NCBI RefSeq assembly: GCF_029227915.1
Contig: NC_079879.1
Span: 6,942,001-7,006,000, forward strand
Source: Hydractinia symbiolongicarpus
Lineage: Eukaryota > Cnidaria > Hydrozoa > Anthoathecata > Hydractiniidae
Length of the DNA stretch: 64,000 bases
Direction of reading: 5' to 3'
In this document: positions 22,521-35,400 of the stretch, one piece after another
Layout: each line of letters begins with the position of its first letter
Numbering within the stretch: position 1 is the first letter of the stretch
The notes under the pieces: generated by a model
What the model was told of the DNA's origin: nothing
The model's database searches: none
The model's input: the letters and a program-made list of their open reading frames with translations, nothing else
Translations under genes and position numbers: made by a program

Positions 22521-22871
22521 ATGAATACTGAACAGACAAACCAAAATAATATCTTTAATTAATGACTTTACTCACAATTTTTCGGACCATGTGAAATTTG
22601 TTGTAACTTGCACCTTACACCAAAACAATAGCCTCTGTGCGGGGTAAGAGGGTTAAGGAAATTTGTTCTTACTTTTGCTTCTCAAAAATTTAATAAGATC
22701 GCATATCATGCGCGCATTGCACACATGAAATTATTGGGCCCTCTTTTCCTAAAATTTTGTGATAGTAGATGTTATTAATTCTACTCATGATTTTCTATCT
22801 AATTCATTTAGAAATATGCAATTAATAAATTAAAAAAATCGATAGATAGTATATAATAATTAAATCTCATT
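22521..22871 (+). promoter_or_regulatory. Upstream region of the ABCA gene
   Basis: AT-rich sequence between the Penelope-like element end and the ABCA start codon at 22872. A tatataat run at about 22850-22857 is too close to the ATG to be a normal TATA box unless the 5' UTR is on another exon. No other signal was recognised. Confidence 0.3.
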
Positions 22872-23470
22872 ATGGCAAGCTTTTGGAAACAGCTTAGCTT
22901 GCTGCTGTGGAAGAATTATGCCATCAGAAAGAGACAGATAGTATGTATCTTTGTTATTTCTTTTGTTATGCAAATTTTCATGTATCTTTTACGAGTCATG
23001 TGGTAATAATGGTAACATGCCTTTTGTGCAGGGAGTGTCATTCTAAAGGAGAAAAAAGTATTTTTACAACCTATAAAACCTATTTGTTTTCTCAACCTAG
23101 AGAGGTTAAGCAAAATATAATGTTAAACCAACCTTATAGCAAAGTTTTCAAACATTTTAAGATTTGTAATAGATTCTAGGTCTGTAATATTAAATAAAAA
23201 AATTGACCACTAAGCATTAAAAAGATCAAGTTTGAATCTTTGTAATCCAAAACACTAGCGTGACAGTGCATTTGCAGTAAACTGATCCGTGGCTATCTTT
23301 TTTATCACTACAATACAAGACTTTTTTGTGTATTTAAAGTGGTTAATTTGTAAGTTGTAATTTTATTTAGTTTCGGAATTGTATGGAAATATTGTGGCCA
23401 CTCGCCATCTTTTTAATTCTTGTGTCTGTACGTCGTGAAAGACCCCCAGAGAATGTTCCTCCAAGTGGGC
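22872..23470 (+). CDS. ABCA: ABCA exons 1-2: N-terminus and TM1
   Basis: Exons 22872-22940 and 23371-23470. [20 protein letters not shown] is the characteristic N-terminal amphipathic ABCA sequence (QLxLLLWKNYxxRKR), which fixes the start codon. Exon 2 carries TM1 ([15 protein letters not shown]) and the first extracellular residues. The small intervening frame at 22907-23179 reads through the intron. Confidence 0.9.
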
Positions 23471-26400
23471 GTAAGTTTAGATATATTTTTAGTTAAACGC
23501 TCTGTCTGATCAGGTTAAACATATCAAATAACTATTTTAAGTTAAGAAGGATGAATATGTATTTTTATTTTTGCCATAATATTTTTCTGGGTGATAAATT
23601 TTTGGGCTATAAAATCCTTTTTTTAACTTAAAATGTATTGGTTTAATACACTTGAGCGTGTCTTTTTATGAGCAATGACAAATTCAGCCAACATATATGT
23701 AAAAACCTTGTGAATGGCATTCAAATGTACCAACTTTACCTTGCAGCAGCCTCAACAAAATTACCACTTTATAAAATTGTTGTATGTTATAATGTGTTTT
23801 ATAAGTATGTGCATGTTAAAAATATAGGCAATATTTTTTGTAGCACCTTATTTCTGACCTGATGGATTTTTGTTGTTGATATTTTAGAATCAATCTATTT
23901 TGTACCTCGTGCTCTTCCATCTGCTGGTGCCATACCATTTGTACAATCTTTATATTGCAATTTTAAAGACGTCAACAAGTTCTTAGCGAGTCCACAGGAA
24001 CTTCCAAAATTCACTAGCTCAGTGTAAGTCTTTTCTAGGGGTTTTTAGATTTTTTTGCATATAAAATTATAAAAGAAAATAGGGATTCTTAAGTACTTTT
24101 ACAAGTTGGACTTACTAAAAGATTTGCATGAGAAATTCAAAATTATATATCCACTTTTTGAAATTCGAGATGTGGTTTTTTAAATACTTATTTATTTCTA
24201 TTGACGCTTGACTGCCACTTTCACCTTCTTCTTTGAAATGAGAAGTTAGAGTAGTTATGGCATGTTCCAATGGTTTTCCATTTTTGTTTACATGCACCAG
24301 TTGAGCATAAAGAGTGGCAGCATTAAGGATGGCTGCAATATTGTTCCATGTATGCCTTTAAAAAAAAGTAATTGGACGAGGGCAATTGTTGACATAGTTG
24401 ACATACTCTAAATTCACATCTAGTTACCTTAATTCTTTGTATCTAACATTGTTAAGTGGAAACACACTTTAATGATGTGCTCCCTACATATTGCATATAA
24501 AGAAACCTTAATTAGGCAGTAATCTCTGTCTCTTACTGTATTATGAAATGCATTAACCCTATTCGGTCCGGGGGGGGGGGGGATTCCGCCCCCCCCTGTT
24601 TTTTTTTTAATAACTCCTGATTGCTTTGTTATATGGCTATGATACTACTGAGTTTCAACATTTATCTATTAGACACCTGCATGCTAATTTTTTAGGTCCC
24701 ATACCTTTCAGAGGCTTTGATATTGGCCATTACTCGAAACTACCCCTAAAAATCTCTATGAAATCCTTATAATGGGGAAAATATAATAACTCCTGTTAGG
24801 ATTATCCTTAGAACTTGAAACTTGCAACACAACTTTGTTTCATCAAGAAGAATCATTTTGAATAATTTGAACACGTGACTAATCCGATTTCCCGATTTTG
24901 TCGGATTTTACCCGAAAATTGGAAAAAAACGGATTTTCGGGCAATTTTTGGCAATTTTTCATCCGATCCATGTAAAAACCGGAAGATATGTTAAATAACT
25001 TTTATTTAGCTTTCAGAAACTTCAAACAGAATGTAAAAATTCGCTCTAGAACAAAAGTAATTATATTTTAAGCAGATAGTGGCATTTTTAACAATTTTCA
25101 AGCTTTTGATGACGTCACAGAAAATGTGCTGACGCAAGCAAATTTTTTTTGGCGCCATTTTGTTCCTTTTATGACGTACTATAAGTGTGCCAAGTTTGAT
25201 TCAATTTGAACAACCCTATGAAAAGTTATTGAGGGCTATGTTCGAAAAACCCCGGACCGAATAGGGTTAAAGAAGTGTTATACAAAATGCATGAAATTGC
25301 TTTCGTAGCTCAATTACTTTCGTAGCTCTTTACATTGATCTTTTTTTAAACTTTTTCTTTGATGGGCAACTTTAGGAGACTTCGTCCCCAAAGTCTGTTA
25401 GTTAGGTTTTTTATATTAATCCCTAGGAACGACAAGGTTGACGAGGACCAGACTTCTTTCTATCACAATCATTTGAGTAATCATAACCTGGATACAGCAG
25501 GTTATAGATTAGTAAATTTTATTTGAGTATATCATGCTGTGGGCTATAAAAGTCATTAATTACATAATAGGGTAAAAAATAGGCTGAAGAAGGTGAAAGT
25601 GACACTCAAGCATCGATATAAATAAATAATAAAATATTAAAAAACAATATCTGGAGTTTAACAAAAAATGGATATGTCTTTGGGAATTTCTCATGTGAAC
25701 ACGTTGTGATTATAACATTGTGTTTCATTTAATATTGAACAGGTTGATTGGCTAGGTTAGAACGGATTTATTAATACATATTTTAAAGAAATTAGTAGAT
25801 GAAATACATGTACTATTTGTCCCAAACATGTATAGTTTTGATTCTGTTATGTCTTTTTTAGCTTTTCTAAGTTTGCGAGTGATCTCAGTCCAATATTAAC
25901 CAACCAAACTAAACTGGGTTTATTAAGAAATATTTCAGCCAACATCAGTGCATTAGTCAGCCAGAGCCTTGGTATATTTCGGAGCTTTAACCAATCAGGT
26001 ATACATTATATAGTTAACACGGGAGTATGTACATTATACGAGACACATTGAAAATTTGTTTTAGACTTCAAAGGTTAACTACACCACCTAAAATTTCGTA
26101 AATAGCCTAAAATTTGGACCAAAGTTATTGACTTCTCCTAAAAGTTATGAAATTTATATATCCTAACATGCATTTATTCTTTTTGTACTTTTAATTATAG
26201 TTTTATAAAAGATTAGCCAGTACGCATTATCAATTCAAGGAAAAGTTTGATTATGGGTTGCCTAAAATTTTGTCAAAATCTCCTAGGAAATGAAATCGTT
26301 TTTATATGTATATTAGTGTTTTGCTCCTAAATTTTGACTCCCAAGCCTCCTAAAATTGTAAAATTTCAAATCTGTGGCCAGTTGTGTTTTGTACATACTG

Positions 26401-29400
26401 CTATTATAGAATTTCCTATCACCGATTTATTGGGAGATAACAGTGCTGCAGCTACCACGTTGCTAAAATCGGCAGGCTTAAGCGATTCTGTGGTTGCATC
26501 TTTGATTGGAAGCAAAGTAAAGGTTTGTAAATCTGCTCATTATTTATAAAATTTTTCACAGCATAGTTTTCTCTAATTGTAAATTATTGTACTTAAATGT
26601 CAAAAACAACCAAAAATATTAGTTGAATAAAATTTCAGGGTAAAAACACTGGCTGAAACATTTATGCTAGATTTTCAGAAAATCCCAAGAAAGTTTAAAA
26701 GAATTATAATTACTTAATTTGGAGAAACCTGAGTTTAACAATATTTGATGCTCTTAATACAAGTGCTAATGGGTATTCTGTCCAAAAGTTAACAATCATG
26801 TTTTATGTGTCTATAAAATTAGGAAAGTAAAAAAATTAAACAAATTTATGCAGAATCAACATTTTAGTTGGTAATGTACATAGCGTTTATCGCAAAAAAA
26901 GTAAATAGTTATAATTTTAAAAGCAAAAAGGACTTTGTGCAGATAAATAAAAAGAAACTGTTTATATTTTAGTTTCATTTTATTGTTGCTTTTACTCTTC
27001 TCTGATAAATCATTTTATTTCTTTTTAGTTTTCTGGTGCTGTTAAGTTCACAAGGAGCCTGAATTTAGGAGAAATTAGAAAATTGGTTAGCAATAGTAGC
27101 TTATTAATAACTACTTTCTTGGTATGTAGCATATATTTTTTTAAATATATTTTAGTCAGTGCAGATAAGAAAATTCGCGAAATTTGTTTATTCTTTGTCA
27201 ATAAAGTGTAGAGGTTGAAACGTTGGTCAAAATAATGTACAGGATCATATGTTCTCGACAAACGCCTGAAGATATCAGGGATTAAAATTTTTTCGGACAT
27301 CAGCAATCACCGTCAAAACCACCAAAATTTTTTTTTAGAACTTTGTATACCTGTTGTTTTATTTATTTTGACCAGCGTTTCAACCTCTACACATTATTGA
27401 CAAAGAATAAGAAAATTTTGCGAATTTTTTTATCTGCACCACATTGCTGACGTCAGCAAAACATCTAAAACAACTTTTATTGACCTTTTGCCTAAGTGGA
27501 TTTCTCCACAGGTCTTATCGACTATAGTTCCTGATGAAGACTTGCAAGAGCTGAAATAGAGAATAAACTTATGTCTCCCTTTCACTGTTTTAATGTAACT
27601 TTGTGTATTATACATTCAAGATTTTTATATAAATATAAACTACACACGTTTCTTAAAACTTACAGTATATATAATATATTTAAAATTTGGATTTCATTTT
27701 TTTTTTTTTTATTGGAACAACTTTTTTAACAAACTTTTTTCTTTTCTTTGGCAAGGATTTCTTATGTAAAAATATAATTAATTTAGTAAAAATGAAGAAC
27801 ATATGTGCTTTTTTTAAAACATAAGAAAAATTGAAATTGTGTGGCAGTTTTTGGTAAAGCTGTTGTTAATTTTAAAGTTTAAAAGTTGTGTTAGCAAGAA
27901 ATTGCACATGTGACATTTTAACATTGCAATAAATTAGAAAGACTGTTAAATGGTAATCAATGCAACTCAAAATAGTCATTTTAATTTTTTCCGTAATTTT
28001 TTTTAGGAAATAGGAAAAGGTTTATGCAATAATGAAACACTGTCCATGCTACTGGATTTCCCTAAAAATGTGTCTTCGGTAAATATTTATTTGTTGTTAA
28101 AATCTTTTTTTTAGTAGGCTCTCATTTATAGTCAAGGTTTATGTGTGAATCATTTTTTTAATAATCTAACATCTATTTCTTTTATCACATGCCTTGTTAT
28201 TAGCATCCTAAATAGATTGTAATTTTATGAGAGTGATAAATAATTTTTTACTTGACAATGCTTTTCGCAGTTTACAACAACGACTTAACCTGATGAATTA
28301 AACTAAGCAAATAGCTCTGTTGAGAGGGGAACCCAATAATATGTAAAAATAAATGGCTGTTCATTTTGCTGTGTACTTTGAATACACAAAAGCTGGTACA
28401 CAAGCCTTCGAATATTGTTTTACCAAAGAAATTACCTAAGTGTTAACAATTACAAGGGATTTACTCTATCTACTATGAAATTATCCAAATATTTTTATAA
28501 TATTTATTTTTACCAAACCTTTTAAAATTAAAATAGTGCTGAGGAGAATGCCAAAGCACACTGAAGTAATTCTGAAGGCTTGTTTGTGCTTTTGGTCATT
28601 GTGTTTGCCAAGGCTTATTGAGTTTTTGACTATTGTTTAAGGCATTTTTTTCTGACAAAGGCCTTAGATGTATATAAATGCTTAAAATTGCAGTACTGCT
28701 TTAGCTATTATTTATCGAAGCGAATAGTTCTGAAATTCAAAGGCCGTGTACATCTTTTGTAGTACTTTGTGAAGAACTGTAGTAAATGTTATAGTGTCAA
28801 GCAAAATATGTACTTTATTTTTAAGGCTGATATTAGTAAGGAAGTATGCAACTTGTCACCTTTAAATTTGATCATCCTGGGGAATGGCATAAGTCAATAC
28901 GTGAGTCAGCATAGCAGCACCATTATTGCTGAATTAATGGTAATAATATTTATACTATTATAGTCTTATACTTATATTATATACTATTATATTATATATT
29001 TATACTATTATAGCATATGATCAAGGTTTGTAATGATTTTGTAATAGCAATTATGATAATAAAATATTAGAATAAATAGTCCAAAAGCTGGAAATGTCAT
29101 AATGTAAAATGACTTATATTCAATAAAAAATCTATTTTTGGTATACAAATTTCCAACTAATACAGGAATAAAAATAAAGAAAGAAAGAAATCACAGATAT
29201 TCAGTATTAATTCAGTTGATCTTATTTGACCTATTTTCACATAGAACATAACCAAAATTGACATGGAAACAATTGAAATGATTGAGACTGAGATTAATGT
29301 TCTCACATCAGAAGTAAGTGTATCATTTACAAATACCATGAATATATGTGTAGTTTTGAATTTGGTTTGTAAACTTATCTTGGTTTAATGTTGCAGTTGA

Positions 29401-32400
29401 ATCTTATTTTTTTAAGTATAAAAGCATTTTGATATTTTTTTAAGTTTCAGGAACTTAGAGGTTATGAGGGGATTTTCAGTGATGTTGTTGGGTTTATTCG
29501 TGGAAATGATTCTGGTGCAGGAATTCCTAGCATTGCAAGAGATTTTACTTTAAGAGAATTTATATGTGGCAAAAATGATACAAAGAGCCACACATCTAAA
29601 ACAGGAAATTCAACAACAACAGCACGTCCAACAACAACAGCAGGTGACACAACAAGCGAAACGACAACTAAAGCAACTTCAACAAGTCAAACAACAAATA
29701 AACCAACTACAACACCCAAAAAAACTACTAAAGTCCATGGTGGTGCGTTATAAATTTAATTCTCATTTGACCAGAGCTGAAATCTAAATTGAAGTTCTAC
29801 TCACAGTAAAAGTGCTTACAAAATTACAATACACACCTGTTCAGAATAAAACTTTATAAAATATGTTTTTGTTAGAAAGAGATTATCAAATTTGCTGCAA
29901 TAAAAATGCATGCAGTGAAACTTATTGTAAAACTGTTAAAAAAAATGCCATTGCTGTATTTTATTAAAAAAAGCATTCTATTTTTAAAGCATTAAAAAAA
30001 CTTTTAAAAGCTTAAACAATTGTTTTTTGTTATGGTCTGCATTTATGTTTAGTGGGTAAATTTGATGTGCAAAAAAAAATAAAAATAAAAGTGATCAGAA
30101 TTCACAACCAAATAATTTGAACCCAAACCTTGTGATAGAGATAAAAAATGTTTTCGCTATAACAAAAATGAAGCTGTATTTGTATAAAGGGCTATCAGGG
30201 CAACAAACAAAGGTTAGGAGCAACATTTTTTTTCCTGCTATGCACTATACATTAAATGGGAAAGTGATTAGTAGTTGAAGTATCTCAACAATATTGAATG
30301 TGTGTTTGACAACTTGTTTATGTTTTAAAGGTGGAAAGGATAAACAATGTAATCTTATTCCTCCATGGAGTAGAAGTGATTGTGGCTGGGGTGGAATATC
30401 CGAAAGCCAATGCCTTCGCCAAGGCTGCTGCTTTGATAGCAGTATAAAGAAAGCAAAATATTGTTTCTGTAAAACACGTAAGTTCGATGATTTCATAAAA
30501 AATAATCTTGGAATCAATCTTGTCTTTTACATTGTTTACCTATGCATTATTTTCTTCTTGTAAAAAAAACATTATGTTTTACTACAACCAGTTTTCCCAA
30601 TCACTCTAACTTCAGACAAGAAAATCCTCATGCGCAATCCTGAATTTGGCTAGGAAGAGTGATCTCACACTGTTAAAAACTTACTTTGTGGTGAATTATG
30701 TTTTAGTTAGCAGAAATAGCTGTTGCAATGTACGCAATCGATTTCTGACTCTGTTATCCAGTGGGTCAGGTGGCTCGTCTGCAATGTCTCAATTCTTCAC
30801 GCTGGCTTTACAAGGCAAGATCTTGTACACACCAGATAATAACAAAACAAGGGAAGTAGTTGGAAGAATATCTTCATTTTTGTCATCGGTACGTATTTTT
30901 TAGTTGTTTTTTTTTAAAACATTTGTACCAAGCTTTAAGTAATCTTAAGTCCTATAGTCTTTTTATTTTCCAAACAATTTAAACATGGTAATACATACTG
31001 GTATGTGACGTTGCTAGGATGCAATGTATCGTCATTATTTTGTTTTTTGATGCTATATAAATATTGCCAGTCATGGTGCACAACATTAGGAAGATTTGTT
31101 TATCACTTTTTTAACTATAGCTTTAAAATTTTCTTATTATAAGAGAAAATGTTATGTCTTTTAGTTTTCAAGGGGATTAAAGGCAGTTGCTAATTTGAAA
31201 CCACTTATTAGTTATGGCCTTAACATTACAGAAAGCTTTGTCAGGAACAGACAGCAATTGGAACAGGTAAATTTGCATTTTCCATGAACCAAGTAATACT
31301 TAATGTAATGTAACATTAGAGTAATGTGTGATGTCTATTGCAAATCAGGCTTCTCTATTTCTGGATACTTAATTGCTCAAAATAAATAAATTTATTAAAG
31401 GCTTATAACCAGGTATGTTAAGATACAGTCAATGTACGCTTTGCTTTGTCATGTGACCAAGGAAATAGAGGGTGGAATAAGCGGGAAAATATCACACATC
31501 GTTAGTTAGATTTGCAGGCCAACCCAACCTCTTGGTGTGAGATTTTTCAAGTACAGTAATTATATATTTCTTGTTATTCTTTTGTAATTTTATATTTCAA
31601 TACCCAGTCCGATTTACTACACTTTTATCGCATATACGAAGGTTTTAAAGAGTTAAAAAATCAAGTTATTTTCAATTGGATGCAATAAATGAGAAAATAA
31701 CGATGTGAGCATATGTAACAAAAATTTGAACTTTTGGCAACAAATTTATGGACAATATCTTGGTCAAGTAATTGTGACATATACTTAATAATAAGTAACT
31801 ATATAACAAAGTATTTTTTTTTTGTTTTCTCGGGACTTTATCCATTAATACTAGTTTTTTAAAAGAAATCTTTAACTTGTGTCAGGAAAATTATGTTAAA
31901 TTGGTTTTTGTATACATGAAATACCAAACTATTCAAACTTCTCTGTGGGAGAGCCAACGGAATAAACATTTAGCACAGATGCTATGGTTAAAGGTAGGGG
32001 GAAAGTCGGCTCACCCAAAATACCTAGATTGTTAGTGGTTGAAACTTATTGTCTTATTTTTTTTTGTTGATTCTGGTAAGAGGTCTCAACCTTACTGTTG
32101 TAGTGAATACCAATGACTTGGTCAAGTAGTAGGTGTCAGGTTAATCAAATAATTTCCAAGTTTTAATTATATGTTAATTAAATTAGATGACCTGGCTTGG
32201 TGCGATGTCTGAAGTAGATCTTGGCTATTTTTGTATTTTTAACCTTGTTTAGATTGAGTCTTTGGCAAAAATTATTTTGAACCTTAACATTACAAGTTAT
32301 GATCCACAGATACAAAAATCGCTACAAACGGTAGGTATTTATCAGGTATTTCCTTTCGTTGAATATCTAGGTCACTCCAGCTCAGTGGGATTCAGTGACA

Positions 32401-35400
32401 AAAAGCCACTTCCACTAATTATTTAAAGAACTAATAAAAGTTGTACTAGTTGTTAGCCCATGGAAAATCCACAAGAAGCATCAAATTTTATTTTAAATCA
32501 AAATATTTTATGTATTCTTAATACTTAATTTAGCCTAGAGATTCAACAAAAAATATAAAATATCTGCATCTCTTAAGGCTAAATGGAACAGGTTGAAATA
32601 ACTGCCTTCTTTCTCCTAAGGTGTTGGTAGGGGCTATTAGGGACTAAAATGGCACTAATTTCCTAAACCTGGGTCAACCCACCCATTTTGGAACAGACAC
32701 ATTGATGATATCAACAAAACACCTTTAGGCCTCAATATCTATGTAAATTTTTTTGTGCACCTAAGTGAATTTTTTAACGAGCTTATTGATTAGTTAGGTA
32801 TCAATGCAATACACATATTGCTATTCTCTTTGTAATTGTTTGATATTTTTTAACATTTTAAACAAGAATCTAAAAGTTTGCATTGGGGTTAAAATGCTGA
32901 AACCAATTGTGTTAGGTGTATTTTATTCCAACTTGCTCTGTTTTAAACCTTTTTTTAATGTTTTGTCTTACTTCTGAAATAAAAAGATTTTGTTTTGAAA
33001 GTAAATGATAAAAAAATATTTTTTTAAAAGAACATGTCCATTATCGAATTGTACATAATTTTGAATTTATTACAAAGTTTTTGATAATTTCTTTTCAAAA
33101 AAGCCACTTTGTTTTAAAACAAAAAAACCATTAGAATTCAAAATATGCAAAAACTTAATAAAATATAGTTTTTGCACATTTTTATTAGGTTAAGGTAACT
33201 GTTAGCCATTAATCTTTACTACAAAATTTTTTTGATATGTACACTTTAGTTTATCATCATAAAAAAAGCAGAAATTGTTTAAAAATATGCTTTAAAACAT
33301 AGTTGTTTTTTTTATTCTATGACCCAACTTTTTGTCTGTGAGCCAAACATGATAGCTAGAGGATGATTTCCGTGGATTTTCCTACGTGTGAATTGCCATG
33401 GATTCCCTTCTCCTTTTTGTGAACAGTTGCTAAATAGGGCATTTCCTTCAACTCATCAGGAATTCAGATGTTTGAAAGATTTTTTAAATAAAATGGAGAA
33501 ATAAAAAAAACACTTACATTTACGTTGCATACCTTGGCATGTTTTTTTCTGATGAGAGCGTGTTATGTGACACAAGGGAAAAAATCAAAGCAGACACTGT
33601 TCTCTAATTGTTATATGCTTTTAAATTTATTTAAAGTGTTAGCATTTTTAATTGATTTTATGCATAAGCCAAAATAAATCATTTTCTTTTAGTTCGTCAG
33701 TTTTATGAAGAAGAATGAAAGATATTTAAACTCTTCAATGATTACAGAATCACGAATACAATTTGTGAAGAACTACACAAATTTATTCCTCATGCTTTTT
33801 GATGAATTAGAAGCTGTCACGCGCTGCTACAATTTGTCAACTTTTTTCCAGCCAGTAAAAGAGGAAGAATTAACAAAGTATGCCACAATCAAATCAAATG
33901 GATTCTTTTTATCAGGTATGTTTTGACATTTTGTACTTGGTACTTGATGTTTTGTAATTGATTTGTGTTAACTTACCTTATATTGTGAAGATCAAGGCAT
34001 TTACAATTGTCAATTTTCAATATGGAAGGTTTATCATTTCTTAAACTGGATGATTAAGTAGGTGATGCCCTGAATGGCGCTTCTTTTATTATAAGGAAAA
34101 GTGTGATATAAGATGTAAACTGTCCTGTTCAAGAAATATAATAAACCCTGAAAATATTAATATGAATGTTGAACAGAGAAACAGAAGTAATATCTTCAAT
34201 GTTATGTTTAATTATGTTACCAATTTTTTGCAGCTTGAATACAGTATGATCATGTACAAAGGTGTTTACTATTTGCCCAAAGCTAAAGTTCAAGTGTTTA
34301 GTAATTCCCAGTTATAAATATCCCTGAGATGGTTGTTTTGTTTCAAAGCGTATGTAAAAACAGAAAGCATTTCAAGAATTAAACTTCCAGGAAATATCTG
34401 AACCATTTTGCTTTGCAAGAACTTTTAAAACCTTCCAAAAAGTTCAATTTTTGAAAAGTTCTAGTCACATAAATTATGTATAGCTTTTAAATGATTTCTA
34501 AAATCTTCCATAATGAATGTTGTGAAAACTAGTCAATGAAAAAATCCATGGAAAATCCCCCCTTCATTGCTTACGGCTACTTTTTTTGGCTCACAGACAG
34601 ATAGACAGACATAATGACAATCATTATAATTATAGAATTAAATTTTTACATTTAGCTATTGTATTTAACAATCTTCACAATGATGCTCCATACCCTAAGA
34701 GGCTAAGTTACACGTTAAGATACAATCCAGACTTTGCCCCAAGTACAGCTCGTACTAAATCAAGGTAAGAAATTTTATATTTAGTTTTTTGATTTAAATT
34801 TGTCCTGCAACCCGAAGAACCAAAAGAGATTGTGATTTCCTCAAGGAGAACCAGAAATACTTGGAAAGGTTTCTGTCTACGAAAATTTGTTTTGCTTATT
34901 TTGTCTATTAAGAATTTTTATTTAATAGACTACTTTCGGTGAAATCTAAATGTTTTTAGAAACTATTTTACAATTAGAAACTAACAGCTGGTGTTGACTT
35001 TTAATATGTAAGTTTGGTTTCTAATCTTACAATAACTGAAAAATTGTTTATAAGTTCGTTTAAATAAAACTTTTAAACAAAATGTTTTTAGAAACTATTT
35101 TACAATTAGAAACTAACAGCTTGTGTTGACTTTTAATATGTAAGTTTGGTTTCTAATCTTACAATAGCTGAAAAATTGTTTATAAGTTCGTTTAAATAAA
35201 ACTTTTAAACAAAATGTCTCATGTAATAATTAGAGAACAATTAGAATAATTAGAAATTTAATTAAACCAAAAAATTATAATTATGTTGGAACAATTATAC
35301 AATACTTTGATACTTTGATTAAAACTAACACATAATCATGATTGTACCAAGATATTTATTATAGCTAATATTATTATAACGAACTAGTTAGTGGTACGTG

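Larger units (their letters stand above)
24024..25861 (+). other. ABCA intron 3 with nested non-autonomous elements
   Basis: No exon seen. The intron holds a long-inverted-repeat element (about 24127-25695) into which a piggyBac-like MITE (24557-25266) is inserted. Confidence 0.6.

Noticed and set aside
29462-29650. Minus frames opposite ABCA exon 10
   Set aside because: Shadow of the threonine-rich coding stretch.
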